From positions 1-64,000 of the forward strand of contig NZ_LROZ01000014.1 in assembly GCF_001549985.1 (NCBI RefSeq): a stretch of DNA of 64,000 nucleotides, given 5' to 3'. The translations under genes were made by a program, and so were the position numbers. The notes beneath the pieces are model-generated. The model had not been told where the DNA came from and searched no databases. It saw only the letters and a program-made list of their open reading frames with translations. Positions 17,042-25,766 of this stretch are shown in pieces. Position 1 is the first letter of the stretch, and each line of letters begins with the position of its first letter. Source of the DNA: Myroides odoratus (GTDB taxonomy: Bacteria; Bacteroidota; Bacteroidia; Flavobacteriales; Flavobacteriaceae).

Positions 17042-19456
17042 ATGAAGATTTTAAAAACTTCTTTATTCTCTCTTTTTTTAATTACATCTATGTTTGCACA
17101 AGAAAATGTAACCTACCAAAAGCCTTCGCAAGAAATTTTGCAACTAGCAGAATTTGAACGTGCTCCTTCTATCTTTATGGATAGCAAAATGGAGTATATG
17201 CTTTTAAGTTACCGCAGCACATACAAAACATTAGATGATTTAAATGTTGAAGAGATGCGATTAGGTGGTTTACGAATCGATGTAAACACAAACATTTCAA
17301 GTACTCTTACGTACATTAACAACTTAAAAGTTAGAAAAGTAAAAGACAAAACAGAAATTCAAGTGAAAGGATTACCTGCAAACCCTAGAATTTCTAATGT
17401 TACTATTTCGCCTGATCAAACGAAAATAGCTTTTACTCACACCACTGCTACGGGTGTTGAACTTTGGGTCGTTGATTTCAAAACTGCAGAAGCTAAAAAA
17501 CTAACAGACGCAAACCTCAATGCCAATTTAGGAAATCCTATTACATGGTTAAAAGACAACCAACAAGTGTTGGTTAGTGTTATACCAACAAATAGAGCTG
17601 CTCTAATAGACACCAAAAAGAATTTACCAACTGGTCCTATTGTTTCGGTTAGTGAAGAAGGCGTTGTTTCTCAAAACAGAACCTATCAAGATCTTTTAAA
17701 GAACAAAACGGATGAAGCTAACTTTGAAACATTGGTCACTTCTGAATTATATCTAGTTGATATCAATGGAAATAAAAAGCTATTCAAAGAGGCTGCCATG
17801 TACGCAAGTGAAGCTATTTCCCCTGATGGAAATTACCTAATGCTTACTACTTTAGAAAAGCCTTTTTCTTACCTTGTTCCGCTGAATCGTTTTCCTATGA
17901 AGACAACGATATACAAAATGGATGGAACCTTAGTTAAGGTAGTGAATGACGTACCGCTAAATGAAATCATGCCTAAAGGATTTATGGCAGTAAGAGAAGG
18001 GAAGAGAAGCATGCAATGGCGCGGAGATCAACCAGCAACTTTATCTTATGTAGAAGCTTTAGATGGTGGTGATCCTGCAAAAGAAATCGAATACAGAGAC
18101 GAAGTATTCACTTGGGAAGCTCCCTTTACAACAGCACCAAAATCTATCGTGAAATTATCACAACGCTATGCGGGAATTACTTGGGGGAATGATCAAGTGG
18201 CTCTTGTAGCAGATCAATGGTACGACACACGTAACATCAGACAATACATCATTGATCCTTCTACTTTCAATGCAAATCCTGTAAAAATTGAAGATAGAAA
18301 CTCTCAGGATGTTTACAGTGATCCAGGAACATTTGAAACAAAAAGAAACAAATATGGTCTCTATACACTTGCGATTGAAAACAATAAAATGTACTTGATT
18401 GGGGAAGGTTATACCCCAAAAGGTCAATTTCCTTTTATTGACGAATTTGATTTAGCAACGCTAAAAACAAAGCGTTTGTATCAATCTACCTATACAACCA
18501 AAAAAGAAAGTATTCAATCTATTGAAGATATCAAAAAAGGATTGGTACTCGTTTCTATTCAATCTCCAACAGAGTACCCTAATTACTACTTCAGAAATAT
18601 CAAGAAGAAAAATGATATCACCCCTATTACTACATTCAAAAATCCTTTTGAGAGCTTAAATGGGGTTTACAAAGAAGTAATTACGTACAAAAGAGCAGAT
18701 GGTTTAGAGCTATCAGGTACGTTGTACTTGCCTGCCAATTACGACAGAAAGAACAAAACAGAGAAATTACCTTTATTAATTTGGGCTTATCCAACTGAAT
18801 ATAAAGATAAAAATAGCGCTGGACAGGTAACATCTAATTCCAGCGAATTTACCTTCCCATACTATGGATCATTTGTATACTGGGTAACGAAAGGATATGC
18901 GGTATTGGATGATGCAGCATTCCCAATTGTAGGAGAAGGAACAGAGGAGCCTAATGACACGTATATTGAGCAATTAGTTGCCAATGGTAAAGCAGCAATT
19001 GATGCTGTTGATGCTTTAGGTTACATTGATCGTAAAAAAGTTGGGGTTGGAGGACACTCGTATGGGGCATTTATGACTGCAAACTTATTAACGCATTCGG
19101 ATTTATTTGCCGTTGGAATTGCTAGAAGTGGTGCGTATAACAGAACGTTAACCCCTTTTGGATTCCAAACAGAACAGCGCAACTATTGGGAAGTACCTCA
19201 AGTGTACAATACCATGTCGCCTTTCATGAATGCAGATAAAATGAAAACACCAATGTTATTAGTACACGGTGAAGCTGACAACAACCCTGGGACATTTACA
19301 CTTCAAACAGAGCGCTATTTCCAAGCGCTAAAAGGATTAGGAGCACCTGTACGTATGGTAATCCTGCCGAAGGAAAGTCACGGTTACGTTGCTAAAGAAA
19401 ACATTTTACATTTATTATGGGAACAAGATCAGTTCTTAGAAAAATACCTTAAATAA
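17042..19456 (+). CDS. S9 family serine peptidase (glutamyl endopeptidase-like)
   Basis: 804 residues with a signal peptide (MKILKTSLFSLFLITSMFAQ). A beta-propeller-like region (about 50-540) is followed by a C-terminal alpha/beta hydrolase domain. The nucleophile is in GVGGHSYGAFMTANLL, the acid in HGEADNNPGTF, and the His in ESHGY. The AFPIVGEGTEEPND segment is characteristic of the chloroplast glutamyl endopeptidase (S9D) group rather than prolyl oligopeptidase. It probably degrades oligopeptides in the periplasm or outside the cell. A strong terminator follows. Confidence 0.88.
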   Translation: MKILKTSLFSLFLITSMFAQENVTYQKPSQEILQLAEFERAPSIFMDSKMEYMLLSYRSTYKTLDDLNVEEMRLGGLRIDVNTNISSTLTYINNLKVRKVKDKTEIQVKGLPANPRISNVTISPDQTKIAFTHTTATGVELWVVDFKTAEAKKLTDANLNANLGNPITWLKDNQQVLVSVIPTNRAALIDTKKNLPTGPIVSVSEEGVVSQNRTYQDLLKNKTDEANFETLVTSELYLVDINGNKKLFKEAAMYASEAISPDGNYLMLTTLEKPFSYLVPLNRFPMKTTIYKMDGTLVKVVNDVPLNEIMPKGFMAVREGKRSMQWRGDQPATLSYVEALDGGDPAKEIEYRDEVFTWEAPFTTAPKSIVKLSQRYAGITWGNDQVALVADQWYDTRNIRQYIIDPSTFNANPVKIEDRNSQDVYSDPGTFETKRNKYGLYTLAIENNKMYLIGEGYTPKGQFPFIDEFDLATLKTKRLYQSTYTTKKESIQSIEDIKKGLVLVSIQSPTEYPNYYFRNIKKKNDITPITTFKNPFESLNGVYKEVITYKRADGLELSGTLYLPANYDRKNKTEKLPLLIWAYPTEYKDKNSAGQVTSNSSEFTFPYYGSFVYWVTKGYAVLDDAAFPIVGEGTEEPNDTYIEQLVANGKAAIDAVDALGYIDRKKVGVGGHSYGAFMTANLLTHSDLFAVGIARSGAYNRTLTPFGFQTEQRNYWEVPQVYNTMSPFMNADKMKTPMLLVHGEADNNPGTFTLQTERYFQALKGLGAPVRMVILPKESHGYVAKENILHLLWEQDQFLEKYLK

Positions 19457-19461
19457 AAAAA

Positions 19462-19477
19462 GCCCCAATATTGGGGC
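19462..19477 (+). terminator. Intrinsic terminator of the S9 peptidase gene
   Basis: A perfect palindrome GCCCCAATATTGGGGC is followed by a T run and preceded by an A run, five bases past the stop codon. Confidence 0.92.
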
Positions 19478-19529
19478 TTTTTTTTATTGGGGAGAGGAAA
19501 GGAGAAAGAAGAGAAGAGTAGATTTTCGA

Positions 19530-19556
19530 TTAAAACAGAGTTTCTTCTTTTAATAC
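19530..19556 (-). repeat. Inverted partial copy of the dispersed repeat
   Basis: The string attaaaacagagtttcttc is the reverse complement of the last, variant repeat unit at about 15085-15114 (gaagaaactctgttttaat). It sits in the convergent junction between the S9 peptidase and murA genes. Confidence 0.7.
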
Positions 19557-19587
19557 TGAAAAGGATAACTCGCGTTGAGTGACTAAT

Positions 19588-19612
19588 GCGACCCCTCCTC
19601 CGTCGGGGTGAC
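19588..19612. repeat. REP-like GC-rich hairpin
   Basis: A short GC-rich stem, acccc / ggggt with loop tcctccgtc, is embedded in gcgacccctcctccgtcggg and followed by tgacat. It stands out from AT-rich surroundings. Similar 'gtcaccccgacggaggaggg' strings are, from memory, common in intergenic DNA of flavobacteria; not checked here. Confidence 0.5.
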
Positions 19613-19750
19613 ATACTGGGTGGAGATTATGAGAAGGTGAGAGGATGAGGTTTGCTCATCCTCTCACCGCCTCACAAAGAAAAAACCTCACAAATACACT
19701 CCTTTCTTTTTTAAAGGGCAAAAAAGAAACAAAAAACCCTTCAACTAACC

Positions 19751-19856
19751 CAAATAAAGGTCAAATTAGTTTTTAAGTCTGAAAATAAAAGAACTCGCTA
19801 CGCTCAAACACCTTTTATTTTTACAGCCTCTTCAAACATTTGACGCTCTTTATTTG
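19751..19856. repeat. Two-tier inverted-repeat element
   Basis: The outer arms are CAAATAAAGGTCAAAT (19751-19766) and ATTTGACgctCTTTATTTG (19838-19856): 16 pairs with a 3-base bulge. The inner arms are CTGAAAATAAAAG (19779-19791) and CTTTTATTTTtaCAG (19812-19826): 13 pairs with a 2-base bulge. They enclose a 20-base loop with 'actcgctacgctc'. It is not a terminator (no T run) and has no reading frame. It may be a non-autonomous dispersed element or a structured RNA. Confidence 0.7.
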
Positions 19857-20136
19857 ATTTACGTTGGGGTAAATTGTCTTTTGTAAAGATGTCTTTTGCT
19901 TTTAAGTAAATTTATTTTCTATTATCTGTTATGAAAAAAATGATCTCATAACGCATTACTCTTTTCGCTTTTTTGTTAGAGGCTTTTTTTGATGATTTCT
20001 TCGCTTAAAGAAGAATGTCTCACCATTATGGGTTATGGGGTTATGAGTAAAGTGTGATCTCATCTTCTCACCGCCTCATCTTCTCACCGCCTCACAAAAA
20101 ACAAACCTCACAAAACATCGAGTACCTACAAAAAAA

Positions 20137-20161
20137 AGCTTGCGTTAAAAAACGCAAGCTT
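20137..20161 (-). terminator. Intrinsic terminator of the murA operon
   Basis: An 11-bp stem (aagcttgcgtt / aacgcaagctt) has a 3-base loop and T/A runs on both sides, 58 bases downstream of the murA stop on the minus strand. It could work in both directions. Confidence 0.85.
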
Positions 20162-20218
20162 TTTTTTATCTTATTACTTTCACACATCTTCCTTCTCCAC
20201 TTTCCCTTTCTACTATTA

Positions 20219-21532
20219 CTATTCGTCAACGCGATCAATTTTCGCACCCAATGCGCGTAAACGCTCGTCTATTCTTTCATAACCTCGATCAATTTGGTCG
20301 ATATTCTGAATCACACTTGTTCCTTGTGCAGATAAAGCTGCGATTAACAAAGAAATTCCCGCGCGAATATCTGGTGAAGACATACGTGTTGCTTTTAATT
20401 GTGATTTAAAATCATGTCCAATAACAACTGCTCGGTGTGGATCACATAGGATAATCTTCGCTCCCATATCGATTAATTTATCCACAAAGAACAAACGGCT
20501 TTCGAACATCTTTTGATGAATCAATACCTCTCCTCTTGCTTGTGTTGCTACGACCAAAATCACACTCAATAAATCGGGGGTTAGTCCTGGCCATGGTGCA
20601 TCTGCAATAGTCAAAATAGAACCATCAATAAAACTTTGTATTTCGTATCCTTGTGTATGGGCAGGAATATAGATATCGTCTCCTCGTTTTTCCAACTGAA
20701 TTCCCAATCTTTTGAATGTATTTGGAATCACACCTAAATGCTCCCATCCTACATTTTTAATGGTCAATTCACTCTTAGTCATGGCAGCTAGTCCAATCCA
20801 AGAACCAATTTCAATCATATCAGGTAAGATGCGATGATCACATCCTGTTAGTCTTTCAACCCCTTCAATAGTTAAGAAATTAGATCCAACACCTGAAATT
20901 TTCGCTCCCATGCTATTCAACATTTTACAAAGCTGTTGCAAATAAGGCTCACAAGCGGCGTTGTAAATGGTTGTGGTTCCCTTAGCTAAAACAGCTGCCA
21001 TTACAATATTAGCTGTTCCTGTAACAGAAGCTTCTTCTAATAACATATCTGCACCTATCAACTGCTCTGCTTCTACTCCATAGAAATGCTCTTCTTTGTT
21101 GTATCTAAATGTAGCGCCTAGTTTGATAAATCCTTCAAAATGCGTATCCAAACGGCGTCTTCCGATTTTATCTCCTCCTGGTTTTGGAATATATCCTTTC
21201 CCAAAACGTCCTAAAAGTGGTCCTACCATCATGATAGATCCACGTAAAGCCTTTCCTCCTGCTTTAAAGTCATCTGAAGTTAAATAATCTAAATTCAGAT
21301 TATCCGCTTGAAAAGACATTTTATTCGGAGCCAATCGTTCGATTTTCACTCCTAAAGACTCCAATAATTCAATTAACTTATTGACATCAATAATATCTGG
21401 AATATTGGAAATTACTACTTTTTCATCTGTTAATAACACCGCACAAAGTACTTGTAATGCTTCGTTTTTAGCGCCTTGTGCATATACCTCACCTTTTAAT
21501 TGGTGACCTCCTTCAATTCTAAATGTACTCAT
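20219..21532 (-). CDS. murA: UDP-N-acetylglucosamine 1-carboxyvinyltransferase with Asp at the fosfomycin site
   Basis: 437 residues, full length. It transfers enolpyruvate from PEP to UDP-GlcNAc, the first committed step of peptidoglycan synthesis, in the cytoplasm. KNEALQVLCAVLL near the start and the RGSIMMVGPLLGRFG segment are family hallmarks. The active-site loop reads PGGDKIGRRRLDTH, with Asp121 where fosfomycin-sensitive enzymes carry Cys (PGGC). This substitution is known from mycobacteria and chlamydiae to block covalent fosfomycin attack while keeping activity. It overlaps the upstream DUF4290 gene by one base (TAATG). Confidence 0.95.
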   Translation of the reverse strand: MSTFRIEGGHQLKGEVYAQGAKNEALQVLCAVLLTDEKVVISNIPDIIDVNKLIELLESLGVKIERLAPNKMSFQADNLNLDYLTSDDFKAGGKALRGSIMMVGPLLGRFGKGYIPKPGGDKIGRRRLDTHFEGFIKLGATFRYNKEEHFYGVEAEQLIGADMLLEEASVTGTANIVMAAVLAKGTTTIYNAACEPYLQQLCKMLNSMGAKISGVGSNFLTIEGVERLTGCDHRILPDMIEIGSWIGLAAMTKSELTIKNVGWEHLGVIPNTFKRLGIQLEKRGDDIYIPAHTQGYEIQSFIDGSILTIADAPWPGLTPDLLSVILVVATQARGEVLIHQKMFESRLFFVDKLIDMGAKIILCDPHRAVVIGHDFKSQLKATRMSSPDIRAGISLLIAALSAQGTSVIQNIDQIDRGYERIDERLRALGAKIDRVDE

Positions 21533-22248
21533 TACTTTTTACCTTTTGCTTGATAATTGTGCTTGCTATACTTTTTGTTGTTATTCCCTTTTTGATTATT
21601 GGTATTACTCGGACTGTTGTTGTTCGAATAATTGCTTTTATTGGATTGTTTTCGATTCACCTGAATCAGGTTAGCCGTAGTAGATAACTCTTCTTCTTGT
21701 TTAGATAAATTGATTTTTCCTCCCGAAAGTTCACTTAGATGTTCAAAGATTACCTCATCCTTCACATTGTCTTTGTTCCAGCTTAAGTAACTTTTTTTCA
21801 TGTGATTTGCAATAACGATAATTAGTGCATCTCTCATTTCACCTTCTTCGAATTTCAACGCTTCCTCAATCATACTTTTGATATTATTACCATAATAGCG
21901 ATAACTCAATTGTTTCTTTGGATAAGGTAAAATTTCTGGTTTTGCATACACCGTTTCTCTCGTTGCAATAGGAAATGGACAATCAACCTCTAACTTAAAG
22001 TCAGAAATCATAAAAAGCTGATCCCATAATTTATGCTGAAAATCAGGAACATCACGTAAATGTGGATTCATATCCCCCATGACGCGAATTGCATAATTCG
22101 CGGCCTTATTTCGCTCTTCTTTATCTTCCATTACTGCAATTTGCTCAATCATTACTTGAAGATGACGACCATAATCGGGAATTACTAATTTATTGGTGGC
22201 TGTATTATAGCCCAAGTGTGTTACTGCTTCTGCGGAGTTAAATTTCAT
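21532..22248 (-). CDS. DUF4290 domain-containing protein
   Basis: 238 residues, cytoplasmic. The first about 180 residues match the Bacteroidetes-only DUF4290 family as I recall it (LGYNTATNKLVIPDYGRHLQ; NKAANYAIRVMGDMNPHLRD; FKLEVDCPFPIA). A low-complexity Asn/Lys/Ser-rich tail of about 45 residues follows (NNNSPSNTNNQKGNNNKKYS), probably disordered and possibly nucleic-acid binding. Function unknown. Its stop overlaps the murA start, so the two are translationally coupled; conservation of this pairing could hint at a cell-envelope role. Confidence 0.82.
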   Translation of the reverse strand: MKFNSAEAVTHLGYNTATNKLVIPDYGRHLQVMIEQIAVMEDKEERNKAANYAIRVMGDMNPHLRDVPDFQHKLWDQLFMISDFKLEVDCPFPIATRETVYAKPEILPYPKKQLSYRYYGNNIKSMIEEALKFEEGEMRDALIIVIANHMKKSYLSWNKDNVKDEVIFEHLSELSGGKINLSKQEEELSTTANLIQVNRKQSNKSNYSNNNSPSNTNNQKGNNNKKYSKHNYQAKGKK

Positions 22249-22321
22249 CTAATTGGTGTTTACAAAGTTTGGCTATCTACCTGAATATAAAAATATAAAA
22301 CTTTCTAAGATAAAGCAATTT

Positions 22322-22606
22322 TTATAGTGATAATAACCCTTCAATAGTTGATAGTTCAATATACTTATCAACGATAGCTTGTGCACTATTCATGTGCACT
22401 TTTATCGATACACTGGTAAAAGTACCTTTACTAGAATTTCTGAAGTTAATCACGGGATTCATTCCGTCAAAAGCACGTTCAATTTGAGCAATTTTACGCT
22501 CGTCCGCAGGAACAATAAATTTAAATAAATATTCATTTGGCCAAGTTCTCTCAAACTCCAACTTTTCTTTCAAGCTTTCGTAAAATTCTTTCGTCTTAGT
22601 ATCCAT
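22322..22606 (-). CDS. DUF493 family protein (YbeD-like)
   Basis: 94 residues from the ATG at 22606 (MDTKTKEFYESLKEKLEF). A longer frame from 22633 adds nine residues with no counterpart in the family. The ferredoxin-like alpha/beta pattern and YLFKFIVPADERKIAQIERAF followed by SSKGTFTSVSIKVHMNSAQAIVDKYIEL match DUF493. E. coli YbeD has been linked to lipoate regulation, but the role here is unknown. It is upstream of DUF4290-murA with a 73-base gap, so may lead that operon. Confidence 0.82.
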   Translation of the reverse strand: MDTKTKEFYESLKEKLEFERTWPNEYLFKFIVPADERKIAQIERAFDGMNPVINFRNSSKGTFTSVSIKVHMNSAQAIVDKYIELSTIEGLLSL

Positions 22607-22699
22607 ACATTCTTTTGATGCAAATATAAGCATTTTCTACCTTTCTATTGGAAAGTGGAAATGAGAAAGTAAAGAAGGGAAAGTGGAACAGGGAAATTC

Positions 22700-22790
22700 T
22701 GCTTTAATCGACAAATCTTACATCTTCACAAAAAGTAAAAAGCGACCTACGACTTCACAAAAAACAAACCTCACTTCCCTTGCTAGGAGA
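22700..22790 (-). repeat. Inverted partial copy of the dispersed intergenic repeat
   Basis: Read on the minus strand this gives, in order, aagtgaggtttgttttttgt, gaagtcgtag, then gatttgtcgattaaagcaga. These are the modules of the tandem units at 14461-15113, in the same order but with changed spacing. Confidence 0.7.
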
Positions 22791-22804
22791 TTGCTTGGAC
22801 TATA

Positions 22805-22864
22805 CTTGGACATTCCTTCGACAAAATCCCTTTTTTCCCTAGGAAACTCCAAGGAGTGTCCAAG
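22805..22864. repeat. Long-looped inverted repeat
   Basis: Arms CTTGGACATTCCTT (22805-22818) and AAGGAGTGTCCAAG (22851-22864) pair at 13 of 14 positions around a 32-base loop with its own small dyad. It lies in the gene-poor region between the DUF493 and AAA ATPase genes. Confidence 0.65.
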
Positions 22865-22891
22865 ATGAATATATCTCACCTGGTTTTATAT

Positions 22892-22913
22892 TGGTTTTGG
22901 TGTTCGATGAATC
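22892..22913 (+). repeat. Short dispersed repeat shared with 15165-15185
   Basis: The string gttttggtgttcgatgaatc occurs here and at 15165-15184 in the same orientation, in both cases on the edge of a repeat-filled junction. Confidence 0.75.
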
Positions 22914-22949
22914 TTCACTTCGTTCCGATTTTCACTGCGTTTCGATTTC

Positions 22950-23157
22950 ATCTCCTCACCGCCTCACCATCTCGCACCTCACCATCTCGCACCTCACCAC
23001 CTCACCGCCTCACCATCTCACCATCTCGCACCTCACCACCTCACCATCTCACCACCTCACCATCTCACCATCTCACCACCTCACCATCTCACCACCTCAC
23101 CATCTCACCATCTCATCATCTCACCATCTCATCATCTCACCATCTCATCACCTCACC
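22950..23157. repeat. 9-bp CTCACCATC/CTCACCACC tandem repeat
   Basis: About 23 imperfect copies of a 9-base unit (ctcaccatc, ctcaccacc, ctcaccgcc, ctcgcacct variants). Because the period is divisible by three, two frames stay open across it, encoding Ser/Pro/His/Thr-rich strings, but these have no credible gene context. Shorter runs of the same unit are at 19630-19675, 20055-20098 and, inverted, 50027-50076. Confidence 0.92.
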
Positions 23158-23253
23158 CATTTTAACCTTCTCTTAATAATAAAGAATCCCTGAAAAGGCA
23201 TGCTATCCCAACTTTTTATTATACTTTTGCCCCTTTCCTATTTTTACGTAGAA

Positions 23254-23787
23254 ATGAATACAAAACTCGTTTTAATAATTGGTGGCCCAGGATCTGGTAA
23301 AACAACTATTATCAATGAATTAATTGATAGAGGTTACATCTGCTATCCTGAAATATCAAGAGAAGTTACAAAGAAAGCACAAGAGAAAGGGATTGATCAA
23401 CTTTTTTTAACGGACCCTTTGTTATTTAGTCAACTTTTACTAGAAGGTAGAATTGATCAACATAAAAATGCAGTTGAAGAAGAGGCGCCTATCGTTTTTA
23501 TAGACCGTGGAATTCCCGATGTACTCGCATATATGCATTACAAAGGTGATACCTATCCTGAAAGCTTTGACCTTGCTTGCAAGAACCATTTGTATCACCA
23601 GATTTTTTTATTACCTCCTTGGGAGAATATCTACGTGAGTGATGATCAACGTTATGAATCATTTGAACAAGCAAATCTCATTCACCGTTATCTAGTAGAT
23701 ACTTACAAGAATTACGGGTATGATTTAATTGAAGTGCCTCGAGAAACCATTGCGAAAAGAGTAGAATTTATCTTAGATCGAGTATAA
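23254..23787 (+). CDS. P-loop AAA family ATPase/kinase-like protein
   Basis: 177 residues from the ATG at 23254, which puts the Walker A motif GGPGSGKT right after the first beta strand. An upstream in-frame ATG (23200) would add a hydrophobic stretch not expected here. Further features are a YPEISREVTKKAQEKG segment, Walker B-like IVFIDRGIPDVLAY and an arginine-containing lid (SDDQRYESFEQA). It fits the AAA_28/NadR-like kinase group; members may phosphorylate small molecules, but the substrate is unknown. A terminator follows. Confidence 0.8.
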   Translation: MNTKLVLIIGGPGSGKTTIINELIDRGYICYPEISREVTKKAQEKGIDQLFLTDPLLFSQLLLEGRIDQHKNAVEEEAPIVFIDRGIPDVLAYMHYKGDTYPESFDLACKNHLYHQIFLLPPWENIYVSDDQRYESFEQANLIHRYLVDTYKNYGYDLIEVPRETIAKRVEFILDRV

Positions 23788-23791
23788 TATA

Positions 23792-23819
23792 AAAAAGGAT
23801 TGTTGTAGCAATCCTTTTT
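23792..23819 (+). terminator. Intrinsic terminator
   Basis: An 11-bp stem (aaaaaggattg / caatccttttt) has a 6-base loop, five bases past the ATPase stop codon. Confidence 0.88.
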
Positions 23820-23861
23820 ACATTTTTGACTACCTTAGTCGAAAGCAAAATCCATGTTTCA

Positions 23862-25766
23862 ATGACTAAAAAGCCGATCGATTTACTTCAACACTATTGG
23901 AAACACAGTTCTTTTCGTGAACCACAAGAAGCCATTATCGAATCTGTTTTACAAGGAAAAGATACCTTTGCTTTATTGCCAACAGGCGGTGGAAAGAGCA
24001 TTTGTTTTCAAATTCCTGCTCTACTCTTGCCGGGTACTTGTTTGGTTATTTCACCTCTAGTTGCCTTAATGCAAGACCAAGTCAACAATTTAAATGCATT
24101 AGGTATCAAAGCGGCTGCTATTATTGGTGGTACATCTTTAACGGATATTGATGCGATTTTAGATAACTGCCTTTATGGGGAATATAAGCTACTCTATCTC
24201 TCGCCAGAGCGATTGGAACAAACGTGGTTGCTAGAGCGAATTGAAAATTTAAAACTAAGTTTACTTGCTGTAGATGAAGCGCATTGTATTTCACAATGGG
24301 GACATGACTTCCGTCCTGCTTATCTCAAGATTAATCAATTGCGCAAGTTATTCCCAAGTATTCCAGTGATTGCTTTAACTGGATCTGCAAATCAACGCGT
24401 TATCCATGATATTTGCACCAATCTCGAGCTAGGAGATGTTGCCCTATTCAAAAAGAGCTTTTATCGCAGCAACTTGATTTATGGTGTCTATAAAGTTGAG
24501 AATAAAGAAGTCATCGTAGAGCGCATTCTACAAAAGAATCCTTTTCCTACGATTATCTATGTACGCAGTCGAAAGGAGACGCAAGTATTAGCCCAACAAT
24601 TAAATCAAAAGAATTATAAAGCAGGATTTTTTCACGGCGGACTAAACACCTTTGAGAAAAAGAAGCGACTAGATGATTGGGTTTCAGAAAAAACACCGAT
24701 TATGGTGGCTACCAATGCTTTTGGAATGGGAATTGACAAGAAAAATGTTCGCAATGTCATTCACTTGCAATTACCTGAAAATTTAGAAAACTATTACCAA
24801 GAAGCAGGACGAGCAGGACGAGATGAAACCAAAGCTTTTGCCTCTTTACTCGTTGCCCCCAATGAGCCTAAACCTATTGAGGAATGGGCCAAAGAGAACC
24901 TATTTGATAAAAGCTTTTTAAAACTTGTATATCGCAAGCTCAACAACTATTTGAGTATTGGTCTAGGAGAAGGCTATAATACGTCCTATTCCTTTAGCTT
25001 CAATCAGTTCTGTGTACATTATAAGTTTCCGTATACGTTAACTCATAATGCACTGCAATTCTTGGATCGTCAAGGTATTTGTAAATTAACCCCTAATTCA
25101 ACAAATAAAACTCAGGTTCAGTTCACTGTGAGTAGTAGCGAATTGCTCGACTATGTGTATGACAATGAACGACAAGAAAACGTTTTACTACAGATTATTC
25201 GCCATTATCCAGGGATACACGAATACAATACCCCTATTAACTTGGCATTCATCAGTGAACAGGTAGGGGAACCTATTTTATTTATACAAGAGTGCTTGCA
25301 AACTTGGCATCAAGAAGAATTATGCGTATTCACACCAGAGGAACACGATTTGGAAATTACATTTCTCGAAGCGTGGGAAGAGGATAAAACGATTTATCGA
25401 ACCTTTCCTTTCTTAGAACAACAAAACAGCCTCAAACTTGATCAATATCGCGCTATTTACTTTTACGCACAAAATGACGATATTTGTAAGAATAAAATCA
25501 TCTTACATTATTTCAATGAAACGCTAGAGCAAAATTGTGGGAGTTGTTCCACCTGTTTGCAAGCGAATCAAAAGAAATCAACCGATCAGTTGGCTGAAAA
25601 AAGAGATTGCATCATCTTGTACTTACAACGCAAACAAGCGGCATCTACAAGTGAAATGGAAGCAGATTTAGCTCTTGATTTACAAGATATACTCCTGCTT
25701 TTACAACAGTTGTCCGAACAACAAAAAATAAAATTAAATAACAAAAATCAATATATTCTACTATAA
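23862..25766 (+). CDS. RecQ family ATP-dependent DNA helicase
   Basis: 634 residues from the ATG at 23862; the frame opens earlier with a TTG at 23826. Superfamily 2 motifs are in order: Walker A LLPTGGGKS (41-46), DEAH box 138-141 (AVDEAHCISQWGHDFRPAY), ALTGSA motif III, and GMGIDKKNVRNVIH / YYQEAGRAGRDE in the second RecA lobe. A four-Cys Zn-binding site is suggested by QNCGSCSTC. No HRDC domain is evident. It unwinds DNA 3'-to-5' in recombination and fork repair. The stop overlaps the fmt start (TAATG). Confidence 0.93.
   Translation: MTKKPIDLLQHYWKHSSFREPQEAIIESVLQGKDTFALLPTGGGKSICFQIPALLLPGTCLVISPLVALMQDQVNNLNALGIKAAAIIGGTSLTDIDAILDNCLYGEYKLLYLSPERLEQTWLLERIENLKLSLLAVDEAHCISQWGHDFRPAYLKINQLRKLFPSIPVIALTGSANQRVIHDICTNLELGDVALFKKSFYRSNLIYGVYKVENKEVIVERILQKNPFPTIIYVRSRKETQVLAQQLNQKNYKAGFFHGGLNTFEKKKRLDDWVSEKTPIMVATNAFGMGIDKKNVRNVIHLQLPENLENYYQEAGRAGRDETKAFASLLVAPNEPKPIEEWAKENLFDKSFLKLVYRKLNNYLSIGLGEGYNTSYSFSFNQFCVHYKFPYTLTHNALQFLDRQGICKLTPNSTNKTQVQFTVSSSELLDYVYDNERQENVLLQIIRHYPGIHEYNTPINLAFISEQVGEPILFIQECLQTWHQEELCVFTPEEHDLEITFLEAWEEDKTIYRTFPFLEQQNSLKLDQYRAIYFYAQNDDICKNKIILHYFNETLEQNCGSCSTCLQANQKKSTDQLAEKRDCIILYLQRKQAASTSEMEADLALDLQDILLLLQQLSEQQKIKLNNKNQYILL

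Noticed and set aside
19429..19614. Minus-strand reading frame beginning in a GC-rich hairpin
   Set aside because: It covers a REP-like hairpin and the S9 peptidase terminator in antisense; no conserved content.
20054..20260. Plus-strand reading frame of 68 codons
   Set aside because: It runs through ctcacc repeats, the murA terminator and into murA antisense; no gene-like features.
22856..23193. Two overlapping Ser/Pro/His-rich reading frames
   Set aside because: They are open only because the 9-bp repeat has a period divisible by three; composition, overlap and lack of conserved sequence argue against genes.
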